A program made the translations under genes and the position numbers. From Prevotellaceae bacterium UBA1716 (GTDB lineage: Bacteria > Bacteroidota > Bacteroidia > Bacteroidales > Bacteroidaceae), in NCBI GenBank assembly GCA_002317225.1, contig DCIW01000257.1:1-13508 (forward strand): a stretch of 13,508 nt of DNA, in the 5' to 3' direction. The notes beneath the pieces were generated by a model. The model was given only the letters and a program-made list of their open reading frames with translations, was not told the origin of the DNA and did not search any database. This document shows, in pieces, positions 1 through 7,900 of the stretch (position 1 is its first letter; the number at the start of each line of letters is the position of its first letter).

Positions 1-1
1 C

Positions 2-670
2 GAAGAAATTCGCCCATTACCTTATCGCGAGGTAGGTGATAGCGATTCCATCGGTATTATTTTCCCTATTTATGCTTGGGGATTGCCAAAGATTGTAGAA
101 GATTTCATCGTCAAATTGCAAGGCGTCAAGGCTAATTATGTTTGGACAGTAATGACTTGTGGCGATGATATGGGATATGCTGACAAGGTATTAAACAAGC
201 AACTGCAGAAAGTTGGTCTTACTCTCAATGCAGCCTTTTCTGTGCAAATGCCAAACACTTATGTTTGTCTGCCTGGTTTTGATATTGACTCAGAAGAGAA
301 AGCAGATAACAAGGTAAAGGCAACAAACGAACGCATTCCTCTTATTGTCGAGAAACTCAAGAAGAAAGAAAATGTGACAGATGTGGTGCGTGGCCCTATT
401 CCATTCACTTACACTTACGTTCTTCGTCATGTGTTCGAAAAGACTCTTGTAACAGATAAGTTCATCAAGACAAATGAGAACTGCAACAAATGTGGCAAGT
501 GCGTAAGGGAGTGCCCATTGAAGAATATCACTCTTGAATCCAAGGAAGCCTCACCTAAATGGAATGGGAATTGTACAGGTTGCCTTCGTTGCTATCATCT
601 CTGCCCTATGCATGCGGTGCAATTTGGTTCGATGACAAAGAATAAGGGTCAGAAAAAGAAGGTGCAGTGA
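2..670 (+). CDS. EFR1-type flavodoxin/ferredoxin fusion protein, 5' end missing
   Basis: This frame is open from the window edge, so the N-terminus lies outside; a TTG at 83 is internal, because the conserved flavodoxin-like stretch GIIFPIYAWGLPKIVEDFI begins before it. The 222 visible residues hold the end of a flavodoxin-like fold followed by two [4Fe-4S] motifs, CNKCGKCVRECP (near bases 482-520) and CTGCLRCYHLCP (572-607). This order, flavodoxin then dicluster ferredoxin, is that of the EFR1 family, putative cytoplasmic electron carriers whose partners are mostly unknown. Nothing ties it to the pectin genes: it is separated from the next gene by 154 bases that include a promoter. Family assignment is strong; the physiological role is not known. 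Confidence 0.85.
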   Translation, partial: EEIRPLPYREVGDSDSIGIIFPIYAWGLPKIVEDFIVKLQGVKANYVWTVMTCGDDMGYADKVLNKQLQKVGLTLNAAFSVQMPNTYVCLPGFDIDSEEKADNKVKATNERIPLIVEKLKKKENVTDVVRGPIPFTYTYVLRHVFEKTLVTDKFIKTNENCNKCGKCVRECPLKNITLESKEASPKWNGNCTGCLRCYHLCPMHAVQFGSMTKNKGQKKKVQ

Positions 671-705
671 TAAACGTTCGTTTTGTTTTCATATTTGGCA
701 CTTAT

Positions 706-731
706 GTTACTATTTATAAAGAATGAGTAAC
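706..731. promoter_or_regulatory. Inverted repeat upstream of the symporter promoter
   Basis: GTTACT (706-711) and AGTAAC (726-731) are perfect inverted arms around 14 bases. Pairing can extend outward to about 10 bp using two G-U pairs. No T-run follows, so it is a poor intrinsic terminator. It ends about 30 bases before the -7 box at 763, so it could be an operator. The function is not known. Confidence 0.35.
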
Positions 732-762
732 GTGACAAAAGATGAAAGCTGTAAAATGTTGC

Positions 763-770
763 TAAATTTG
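763..770 (+). promoter_or_regulatory. Bacteroidota -7 element (TAAATTTG) of the symporter gene
   Basis: TAAATTTG fits the TAnnTTTG consensus of the Bacteroidota primary sigma factor. No TTTG or TTG lies at the expected -33 distance; around 740 there is only an A-rich stretch. It may therefore be a weak or activator-dependent promoter. It predicts transcription starting near 776 and a leader of about 50 nt. Confidence 0.55.
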
Positions 771-779
771 CATACAAAT

Positions 780-826
780 AATAACTAATTCGAATTATAT
801 CAACTTAAATAACTAATTTCAATTAT
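780..826 (+). repeat. 19-bp direct repeat in the leader, second copy overlapping the start codon
   Basis: AATAACTAATT-NN-AATTAT occurs at 780-798 (NN = CG) and at 808-826 (NN = TC). The two copies match at 17 of 19 positions with a 28-bp period. The last two bases of the second copy are the AT of the ATG at 825. The TAACTAATT core recurs upstream of two other genes in the window (4906-4914 and 12217-12225). Confidence 0.6.
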
Positions 827-2300
827 GGATCAACAAAACCAAGGCTCTAAAGCCTATCTTATCTCTATCGTTTTGGTAGCAGTGCTTGGTGGTTTGCTGT
901 TCGGATATGACACAGCAGTTATCTCAGGTGCTGAAAAGGGATTGCAAGCATTCTTCATGGGTGCTCAAGACTTCCAGTACACAGACTTCTGGCACGGTTT
1001 CACAAGTTCAAGCGCCCTTATCGGATGTATCATCGGTTCGTCAATCTCTGGTGTGCTCGCATCAAATTGGGGACGTAAGAAGTCTCTTATCTTTGCAGGT
1101 GTGATGTTCTTCATCTCTGCATGGGGAAGTATGTGTCCTGAGACAATGGTTCTTGCTAAAGGCGAACCAAACTTAACCCTCCTTATTGTCTTCAACATCT
1201 ACCGTGTGATTGGTGGTGTTGGCGTAGGTCTTGCATCTGCAGTTTGTCCGATGTACATTGGTGAAATTGCTCCAAGTAATATCCGTGGTATGCTCGTTAG
1301 TTGGAACCAGTTTGCAATTATCTTCGGTCAGTTGGTAGTTTACTTTGCTAACTTCTTCATCCTTGGCGAACACACTCAACCAGTTATCGAAAGTATCGGA
1401 CAAGGTGTCAATCAGTTAGTTGCTGGTTCTGACCCATGGACTATCGCTACAGGATGGCGTTATATGTTTGGTTCCGAAATGGTTCCTGCTGGTCTCTTTG
1501 CCATCCTTATCTGTTTCGTTCCTGAAACTCCACGTTACCTTGCTTCTATCGGTGAAGATTCAAAGGCAGAAGGCATTCTCGCAAAGATCAATGGTTCTTC
1601 AAAGGCAAAGGCTATTCTTACAGAAATCAAGGAGACAATGACTGTGAAGACAGAACCAATCATGACATACGGATTCCTTTGCATCTTCGTTGGTATCATG
1701 CTTTCTGTATTCCAGCAGGCAGTAGGTATCAATGCCGTTCTTTACTTCGCACCTCGTATTTATGAGTCAATGGGCTTTGAAGATCCAATGATGCTTACTG
1801 TATTCAATGGTATCGTAAACCTTGGTTTCACTTGTGTTGCAATCTTCACTGTTGAAAAACTCGGTCGTAAGCCACTTCTTATCGTTGGTTCTATCGGTAT
1901 GGCAATTGGTGCTATCGGTGTTGCATTCACATTCAATGGCGCAATGGCTGAAGACAAGACAATGCAGCTCATTTGTATGATTTCGCTCATGGTTTACTCT
2001 GCAAGCTTCATGTTCTCTTGGGGTCCAATCTGTTGGGTACTTATTGCCGAGGTATTCCCTAACACTATCCGTGGTGGTGCGGTTGCAATTGCTGTTGCTT
2101 TCCAATGGATTTTCAACTGGATTGTTTCCACATCGTTCGTTCCATTGGCAAATGGTATGGGGTACGGATTCGTATATACAATGTACGGTGTAATCTGTGT
2201 CATCGCTGCCGTATTCGTTTGGAAACTTGTTCCTGAAACAAAGGGCAAGACTCTCGAGGATATGACTAAGCTTTGGAAGGAAAAGTTGGGCAAGGCATAA
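825..2300 (+). CDS. xylE: XylE-like sugar:H+ symporter (MFS sugar porter family)
   Basis: This is an inner-membrane major facilitator that imports a monosaccharide with protons; 491 aa is the usual length of XylE homologues. Family signatures are FGYDTAVISG (26-35), GRKKS (83-87), the PETPR form of PESPR (233-237), GRKP (347-350) and the closing PETKGKT (470-476). Compared from memory with E. coli XylE, the xylose-contacting residues appear kept: Q169, Q297/Q298, N303, W404 and Q427/W428, with proton-coupling D29 and R127. The substrate is thus probably D-xylose or a similar aldose rather than galacturonate, which ExuT-type carriers usually take; this is inference. The ATG at 825 gives a normal cytoplasmic N-terminus. 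The gene has its own promoter and terminator, so it is monocistronic, and may import neutral side-chain sugars of pectin. Confidence 0.88.
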   Translation: MDQQNQGSKAYLISIVLVAVLGGLLFGYDTAVISGAEKGLQAFFMGAQDFQYTDFWHGFTSSSALIGCIIGSSISGVLASNWGRKKSLIFAGVMFFISAWGSMCPETMVLAKGEPNLTLLIVFNIYRVIGGVGVGLASAVCPMYIGEIAPSNIRGMLVSWNQFAIIFGQLVVYFANFFILGEHTQPVIESIGQGVNQLVAGSDPWTIATGWRYMFGSEMVPAGLFAILICFVPETPRYLASIGEDSKAEGILAKINGSSKAKAILTEIKETMTVKTEPIMTYGFLCIFVGIMLSVFQQAVGINAVLYFAPRIYESMGFEDPMMLTVFNGIVNLGFTCVAIFTVEKLGRKPLLIVGSIGMAIGAIGVAFTFNGAMAEDKTMQLICMISLMVYSASFMFSWGPICWVLIAEVFPNTIRGGAVAIAVAFQWIFNWIVSTSFVPLANGMGYGFVYTMYGVICVIAAVFVWKLVPETKGKTLEDMTKLWKEKLGKA

Positions 2301-2332
2301 GACTGTTTGAATTATTCATTTTTAGATAATGT

Positions 2333-2367
2333 GTATCACGCTTCATAATGGGGCGTGATACTTTTTT
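2333..2367 (+). terminator. Rho-independent terminator after the symporter gene
   Basis: A perfect 9-bp stem, GTATCACGC (2333-2341) with GCGTGATAC (2353-2361), encloses 11 bases and is followed directly by six T (2362-2367). It starts 32 bases after the stop codon and closes the transcript. Confidence 0.9.
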
Positions 2368-2463
2368 ATAAAGTGGCAGTTGGTGGATTTTTACTATTTT
2401 TGATATTTTTTTGTACTAATTATATCATACAATTATACTTAAATTGCATAATTCGATACATAT

Positions 2464-2505
2464 TTGACCACAGAGTGTTATTTTTTTTGATATATATTTG
2501 GTCAA
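2464..2505. promoter_or_regulatory. Spaced inverted repeat around the promoter of the 2559 gene
   Basis: TTGACCA (2464-2470) and TGGTCAA (2499-2505) are perfect 7-base inverted arms 28 bases apart. The right arm overlaps the -33 TTTG at 2497-2500. This layout suits a dimeric or looping regulator, but 7-base arms can arise by chance. The rest of 2368-2496 is very AT-rich, and I see no gene in it. Confidence 0.3.
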
Positions 2506-2528
2506 TCCATTTATCTTTTGTAATTTTG
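2497..2528 (+). promoter_or_regulatory. Bacteroidota promoter for the 2559-4696 unit
   Basis: TTTG (2497-2500), a 20-base gap and TAATTTTG (2521-2528) give a full match to the Bacteroidota -33/-7 consensus. Transcription should start near 2534, leaving a leader of about 25 nt before the ATG at 2559. Confidence 0.75.
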
Positions 2529-2558
2529 TGACGTTAAACATTGATAAACACAACTCGT

Positions 2559-3161
2559 ATGAAGACACTTTATCTGATCCTTTTGACATTTGCATTTTCC
2601 TTGACTTTATCCGCACAAGAAATAAGCGAAGATAAAGTTGACGAGAAGATGGTGCTCGTAATTGATTTCCATTCCGAATCTAAGAAATTTGAAAATGTAA
2701 AGGTGTTATTCAACCCCAAGACTGCCGCTACTTTGGCTGACAAAGTAAGAAAGTTTGGCGATAAAGTTCTGTCTTGGTCGGAAAAGGCAATAAAGAATGA
2801 TGTGTCAAAATACCGCAAACCAATACCAGGAACCATCAACTATGATCATCTTATGTTTGATTATGATGGTAACACTAACACTTCTGAAGATTTCTTCATG
2901 GTGCCAGCATTTGATGTGGATACTGAGGGAAATTGCTACTTGCTTCTGCGGGGGTACTATGAAGGTGCGAACATTACCGCTCTTCGAAATTCGCGAGTTG
3001 CAGGCGACAAGACAAGATATCAAGAAGAATGTGCGTTCAACTTCTATGTTCGTATAAACTATAAGGATATAAATTCGTGGGTTAACAAGGTTGGCAGAAT
3101 GGCGGACCAAGTTGCAATGGACCAACAGAAACTTAAAGAAACAAAGAAACTATTCAGATAA
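2559..3161 (+). CDS. Exported protein of unknown function, co-transcribed with pectinesterase
   Basis: I do not recognise this 200-aa protein. A TTG at 2541 is in frame, but the ATG at 2559 is preferred because it puts a clean Sec signal at the N-terminus (MKTLYLILLTFAFSLTLSA, cleavage likely before Q20-E21). The mature part is about 180 aa, has a single cysteine (126) apart from C158, and shows no catalytic motif that I can name. It looks like alternating beta strands (33-50, 113-145, 158-170) with helical stretches at 55-80 and, highly charged, at 172-198. It lacks a lipobox, so it is probably periplasmic or secreted. Only 38 bases without a promoter separate it from the pectinesterase gene, so the two share one transcript. 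Codon use is less biased than in the susC operon. A role in pectin use is inferred from position only. Confidence 0.75.
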   Translation: MKTLYLILLTFAFSLTLSAQEISEDKVDEKMVLVIDFHSESKKFENVKVLFNPKTAATLADKVRKFGDKVLSWSEKAIKNDVSKYRKPIPGTINYDHLMFDYDGNTNTSEDFFMVPAFDVDTEGNCYLLLRGYYEGANITALRNSRVAGDKTRYQEECAFNFYVRINYKDINSWVNKVGRMADQVAMDQQKLKETKKLFR

Positions 3162-3199
3162 GATACTAACGTCGAAACTAACTGATTAAAATACTTCTA

Positions 3200-4696
3200 A
3201 TGCACAGACTACAATTTCTATCTCTACTCTTATTTGCTACACACAATATATTTGCCGGAACACCAAAAAGGTTTCCGGCAAATGGTTCTACGGATATATG
3301 TGTTGACACGCATTTGACTCTTGAATTCAACTCCCCAGTAAAGGTGGGGAACAAAGGCAAAGTACGTATATACGACATTACTGCTAATCAATACGTTGAC
3401 AGTCTTGATTTGAGTATTGCTCCAGGTCCTACACAAAGCAGAACTTATGCTGAAAGTTGTGATTACACCAAAGTGCCTTACGACTATTCCCGTTCGTTTG
3501 TCCCAACAAATCGAAACACAAAGCCTGGTACTCCTTCTGGTACGGCAGAACCTACTCCACCAGAATACCAACTTAATATTATTGGTGGCTTTACTGATGC
3601 TTTTCATTTTTATCCAATAATAGCAAAAGGCAACAAAGCAACAATATATCCTCACAATAATGTACTCGAATACGGGCATACTTATCGAGTGACTATTGAT
3701 GGAACTGTACTTGAATCGGCAGATTTCGACGGAATCAGTTCGTGGATATTCAAAACAAAGAAGCAGTCACCAACCTCTACAACCCTACATGTATCCCAAG
3801 ACGGAAAGGCAGACTTCACCACCCTACAAGGTGCTCTTGACCACATTCCGGACTTTTCAAATACACCTTATTATATATATATAGACTCGGGGGACTACGA
3901 GGAACTTGTATATACACGCAACAAAAGCAACCTTACCATCTGTGGTTCGGGAATGAAATCCACTCGTATCCATTATGCCAACAACGAAGTCTTCAACCCT
4001 CATCCTTTGACAGTAAAGACTAACGAGTGGCCAGGAACATTCCCTTCACGTAGAGCAGCATCCATGTTCGACAACTGTAAGGACATCACTCTCAAGAACA
4101 TGACTTTTGCAACCGACTTGAAAGGACAAGCCGAAGGACTTCTTCTCAACGGAGAACGAATTATTCTCGACAAAGTATATATCGTAGGAGATGGTGATGC
4201 ACTCCAAGCCAACGGAACTATATATATGAACGAATGTGAAATGGATGGCGGTGCAGATGCTTTCCTCTCACGAGGTTCGCTTTATGCTTACCGTTGCAAC
4301 CTTCGCAATGATGGCGGTCCGTTCACTTGGGTTCGCAGTACAAAAGGACATCACGGACTTGTTTTCGTTGAATGCACCTTCAGCACGAATAACGGTAATC
4401 CTGTAGACTTGGGACGTTGCCCAACCAACAAGGGACGCAACTATCCCGATGCGGAAATGGTTCTTATCAACTGCAAGACAGCCGAATCAATTCCAACACG
4501 TTGGAGTGCAATAGGAGAGTCATCCGCTACGTATCTCGAATTCAACACCCGCAATCTGAAGACAGGCAAGCTCATCCATTCGACCACACGACATCAGTAC
4601 AGCAAGGAACTAAATTCGAAGACCGATGCAAAGCTTATCCGCAACTACTCCACCCCATCTTTTGTTCTTGATGGATGGACGCCAAAAATCAAATAG
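3200..4696 (+). CDS. Pectinesterase family protein (CE8-like) with N-terminal Ig-like domain
   Basis: Pectinesterases hydrolyse methyl esters of homogalacturonan, exposing it to pectate lyase. The 498-aa protein has a Sec signal (about 1-19), an SbsA/Big_5-like Ig domain (about 22-187, PANGSTDICVDTHLTLEFN then a YRVTIDGTV strand), and a right-handed beta-helix from about 195. Active-site motifs are recognisable but altered: GDYEE at 231-235 (usual GxYxE), Q310 in QAEGL (usual QAVAL), D333 in GDGDAL (usual GxQDTL), D353 in ADAFLS (usual VDFIFG) and R406 in LGRCP (usual LGRPW). Thus the Gln, both Asp and the Arg are kept, while the second oxyanion Gln is Gly332 and the Trp after LGR is absent. 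Activity is likely but not certain. It is the second gene of its unit and is followed by a strong terminator. Confidence 0.85.
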   Translation: MHRLQFLSLLLFATHNIFAGTPKRFPANGSTDICVDTHLTLEFNSPVKVGNKGKVRIYDITANQYVDSLDLSIAPGPTQSRTYAESCDYTKVPYDYSRSFVPTNRNTKPGTPSGTAEPTPPEYQLNIIGGFTDAFHFYPIIAKGNKATIYPHNNVLEYGHTYRVTIDGTVLESADFDGISSWIFKTKKQSPTSTTLHVSQDGKADFTTLQGALDHIPDFSNTPYYIYIDSGDYEELVYTRNKSNLTICGSGMKSTRIHYANNEVFNPHPLTVKTNEWPGTFPSRRAASMFDNCKDITLKNMTFATDLKGQAEGLLLNGERIILDKVYIVGDGDALQANGTIYMNECEMDGGADAFLSRGSLYAYRCNLRNDGGPFTWVRSTKGHHGLVFVECTFSTNNGNPVDLGRCPTNKGRNYPDAEMVLINCKTAESIPTRWSAIGESSATYLEFNTRNLKTGKLIHSTTRHQYSKELNSKTDAKLIRNYSTPSFVLDGWTPKIK

Positions 4697-4713
4697 GATT
4701 TAACTTTCTACAT

Positions 4714-4754
4714 GACCATTTTGACCTTCTTTGCGTTAAAATGGTCTTTTTTTT
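4714..4754 (+). terminator. Rho-independent terminator after the pectinesterase gene
   Basis: The arms GACCATTTT (4714-4722) and AAAATGGTC (4738-4746) pair perfectly over 9 bp around a 15-base loop and are followed by eight T (4747-4754). This isolates the pectinesterase unit from the susC operon. Confidence 0.92.
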
Positions 4755-4787
4755 GCACCTATATGTCATTTTATGTTTTAATAATTA

Positions 4788-4816
4788 TTGTTTAAACTAA
4801 AAAAGTGTTACATTTG
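4788..4816 (+). promoter_or_regulatory. Promoter of the susC operon
   Basis: TTG (4788-4790), an 18-base gap and TACATTTG (4809-4816) fit the Bacteroidota consensus. The predicted start near 4822 leaves an unusually long AT-rich leader of about 100 nt before susC. Confidence 0.65.
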
Positions 4817-4820
4817 CAAA

Positions 4821-4846
4821 CTCAATATTGCAAAATTGACATTGAG
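4821..4846 (+). promoter_or_regulatory. Possible hairpin at the 5' end of the susC leader
   Basis: CTCAAT (4821-4826) and ATTGAG (4841-4846) are inverted arms around 14 bases. Alternative pairings exist within the same stretch, including the CAATATTG palindrome at 4823-4830. It would lie at the very start of the predicted susC mRNA and might affect stability or initiation. The stem is short and AT-rich, so support is weak. Confidence 0.3.
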
Positions 4847-4924
4847 TTACACCTAACACTAATTATGCAAGTAAAATTAAGTTTTTTTATAAACCAATTC
4901 AACAATAACTAATTTAATCTAAAC

Positions 4925-7900
4925 ATGTCAAGTTCTTTAAAAAGTTTGCGCATGTTGGTGCTTCTTTTAGCATCTATGATTACGCTAGGCGTATCAGCGC
5001 AAAATGTTACCGTAAAAGGTACAATCAAAGACAATCTTGGTGATGAAGTGATTGGTGCCACTGTAGTTGAAAAGGGTAAACCTACCAACGGTTCAACTAC
5101 CAACATCAGCGGTCAGTACCAAGTGTCAGTTCCTAAGAATGCAACTTTGGTCATCTCATACGTAGGTATGAAGACTAAGGAAGTGAAAGTTAATGGACAG
5201 ACAACAATCAATGTCACTCTCGAAGACGACTCTAAACTTCTCGACGAAGTAGTTGCTATCGGTTACGGTAGTGTCCGCAAAAAGGACATCACTGGTGCAG
5301 TTGCAACAGTCAACTCTGAAGTTCTTGAGGCTGTTCCTGTAGCTTCGGCACTTGAGGCACTCTCAGGTAAGATGGCAGGTGTGCAGATCAAGACTACAGA
5401 AGGTTCACCAGACGCACAGATTAATGTTCGTGTACGTGGTGGTGGTTCTATCACTGGCGACAACTCACCTCTCTACATCGTGGACGGTTTTCCAATGGAG
5501 TCAATCACTGACATTCCTGCAAGCGAAATCGAAGACATGACAGTACTTAAGGATGCTGCATCAACTGCAATCTATGGTTCTCGTGGAGCTTATGGTGTAA
5601 TCCTTGTTACCACAAAGAACGCTAAAGAAGGTAAGGTAAACGTAACTTACAACGCATATGTTTCTGCAAAGAAGATGGCAAAGAAGATGGATGTACTCAA
5701 TGCTTCTGACTACGCTAAGTGGCAGTGGGAACTCGCTCTCCTTAAGAACAGCGGTAAGGTAGGTAGCACTTCTTCATATACAGACTACTTCGGCAACTAT
5801 CAGGATATTGACCTTTTTGATGGACAGCCAACAAACGACTGGCAGGATCTCACTTTCGGTCGCACAGGTATCACAACTAACCACAATGTGAACATCTCAG
5901 GTGGTTCTGACAAGATTAAGTATGTTTTCGGTTATGCTTATCTTTGGGACAAGGCAATCATGGAAGGATCAAACTTCCGTCGTCACAATATCAGTTTGAA
6001 GTTGAACACAAAGCCTGCTAAGAACTTTGATATCGACTACTCTATTCGTTTCTCAGATACAAAGGTAAAAGGTGGTGGTACGAATGATGCTACTACTACT
6101 CTTGACACAGACAAGCGTCTCAAATATTCTGTTATCTACACTCCAATTCCACTTGAGAACCTTGACCCATCTGCTGGTACAGACCAAGAACTTGGTAACC
6201 TCTTCAACCCTATTGAGTCTATCTACGATAACGACAAGCAGAAGAAGCAGACTAACGTTACAATGAGTGGTGCTGCAACTTGGGAAATCTTCAAGAACTT
6301 CAAGCTTAAGGGCGAGCTTGGTTACGATATATACAAGAATAAGGTTCAGACTTTCTTTGGTCCGACCACTTACTATGTTCGTAACACACTTGGTTCAAGC
6401 AATCCTGCTATCCGTCTTGCTGATACAAACCGCAACCGTTTCCGTTCAACCAACACAATCAGTTACGACTTCAAGGATATCATCAACAAGAACCATCACT
6501 TAAATGCAGTTGCTGGCCACGAGTACATCATTACTCAGAAGAGTACACTCACTGCTATCAACTATGACTTCCCATCATCAGTTACTGCAGACCAGGCTTG
6601 GCAGATGACTAAACTTGGTAAGGCTCTCAGCACTGATGATTACTACGATCCAGACGACAAGCTTCTCTCATTCTTTGGTCGTGTTAACTATGACTACCAG
6701 AGCAAGTATCTCCTTTCTGCTACATTCCGTGCTGATGCATCTTCTAAATTTGCAAAAGTTAATCGTTGGGGTTACTTCCCATCAGCAGCTGCTGCATGGC
6801 GTATCTCTGCAGAACCATTTATGGAAGGTGCAAGCAATTGGCTCTCTGACTTAAAGCTTCGTTTCTCTTATGGTACAGCAGGTAACAACAATATCCCTTC
6901 GGGACAGATTGTTCAGGAATATGGCGGTAACGCTACAACTTGGATTAACGGTGTAAATACGTATTGGGCACCATCAAAGGTTATGGCTAATCCTAACCTC
7001 AAGTGGGAAACCACTATCACTCGTAACATCGGTATCGACTACTCTATCCTCGGTGGTAAGTTGAACGGTAGCTTCGAATTCTACCTCAACTCAACAAAGG
7101 ACCTCCTTATGAGCAAACTCACTCCTGGCACAGGTTATGAATCACAGTATGTAAATATGGGTGAGAATCAGAACAAGGGTGTCGAGTTCACTCTCAACTA
7201 TGACATCGTAAACAAGAAGAAGTGGGGTATTAACATGAACTTCAACATTGGTCTCAACAGGAACAAGGTAGTTTCTCTTGGAACTTACGATGAAATCAAC
7301 TCAGAGACATATTGGTGTTCAACTGATATCGGTCCCGACTACCTCGTTCGTGTAGGCGACCCAATCGGCCAGATGTACGGTTATGTAGCTGATGGTCGTT
7401 ATGAGACTACAGACTTCGTAAACTATGATGAAACTACAAACACGTTCGTTCTCAAGGAAGGTGTTGCTTCGGACCAGGGCGTTATCGGTACAAAGGTTCG
7501 TCCAGGTTCTATGAAGCTTAAGGACCTCAACGATGACGGCATCGTTGACTCAAAGGATAAGACAGTCATTGGTAATGCCAATCCAGACTTCACTGGTGGT
7601 TTCGCAATCAATGCTCGTTTCTACGGATTCGACCTCTCTGCTAACTTCAACTACTCTGTTGGTAATGACATCTACAATGCCAACAAGATGGAGTTCACAA
7701 CAACTACTCACGATTACTCATATCGTAACCTCCTCACTTCAATGGAGTCAGGTAAGCGTTGGACAAACCTCAATGCTGACGGTACTCTCTGCAACGACCT
7801 TGAGCAGCTTGCTGTCCTCAATGCCAACACTTCAGAGTTCTCTCCATACACATCTAAGGGTGTATTCTCAAGCTACTGTGTAGAAGACGGATCATTCCTC

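Noticed and set aside
83..670. TTG at 83 as the real start of the ferredoxin gene
   Set aside because: The frame is open to the window edge, and the conserved flavodoxin-like sequence begins before 83, so the gene is simply cut by the edge.
706..731. Terminator for the ferredoxin gene
   Set aside because: The inverted repeat has no T-run after it and a 14-base AT-rich loop, unlike the three clear terminators in the window.
1767..2105. Minus-strand open frames of 76-112 codons inside the symporter gene
   Set aside because: They lie fully within a gene with strong family signatures, and their translations resemble no protein family.
3230..3679. 149-codon minus-strand frame within the pectinesterase gene
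   Set aside because: It is antisense to a well-supported coding region, has no leader or promoter of its own, and its product is rich in Cys and Trp without any motif.
7533..7883. 116-codon plus-strand frame inside susC, and similar Ser/Thr/Leu-rich frames
   Set aside because: These are out-of-frame shadows caused by the biased codon use of susC; the translation is low-complexity with no domain.
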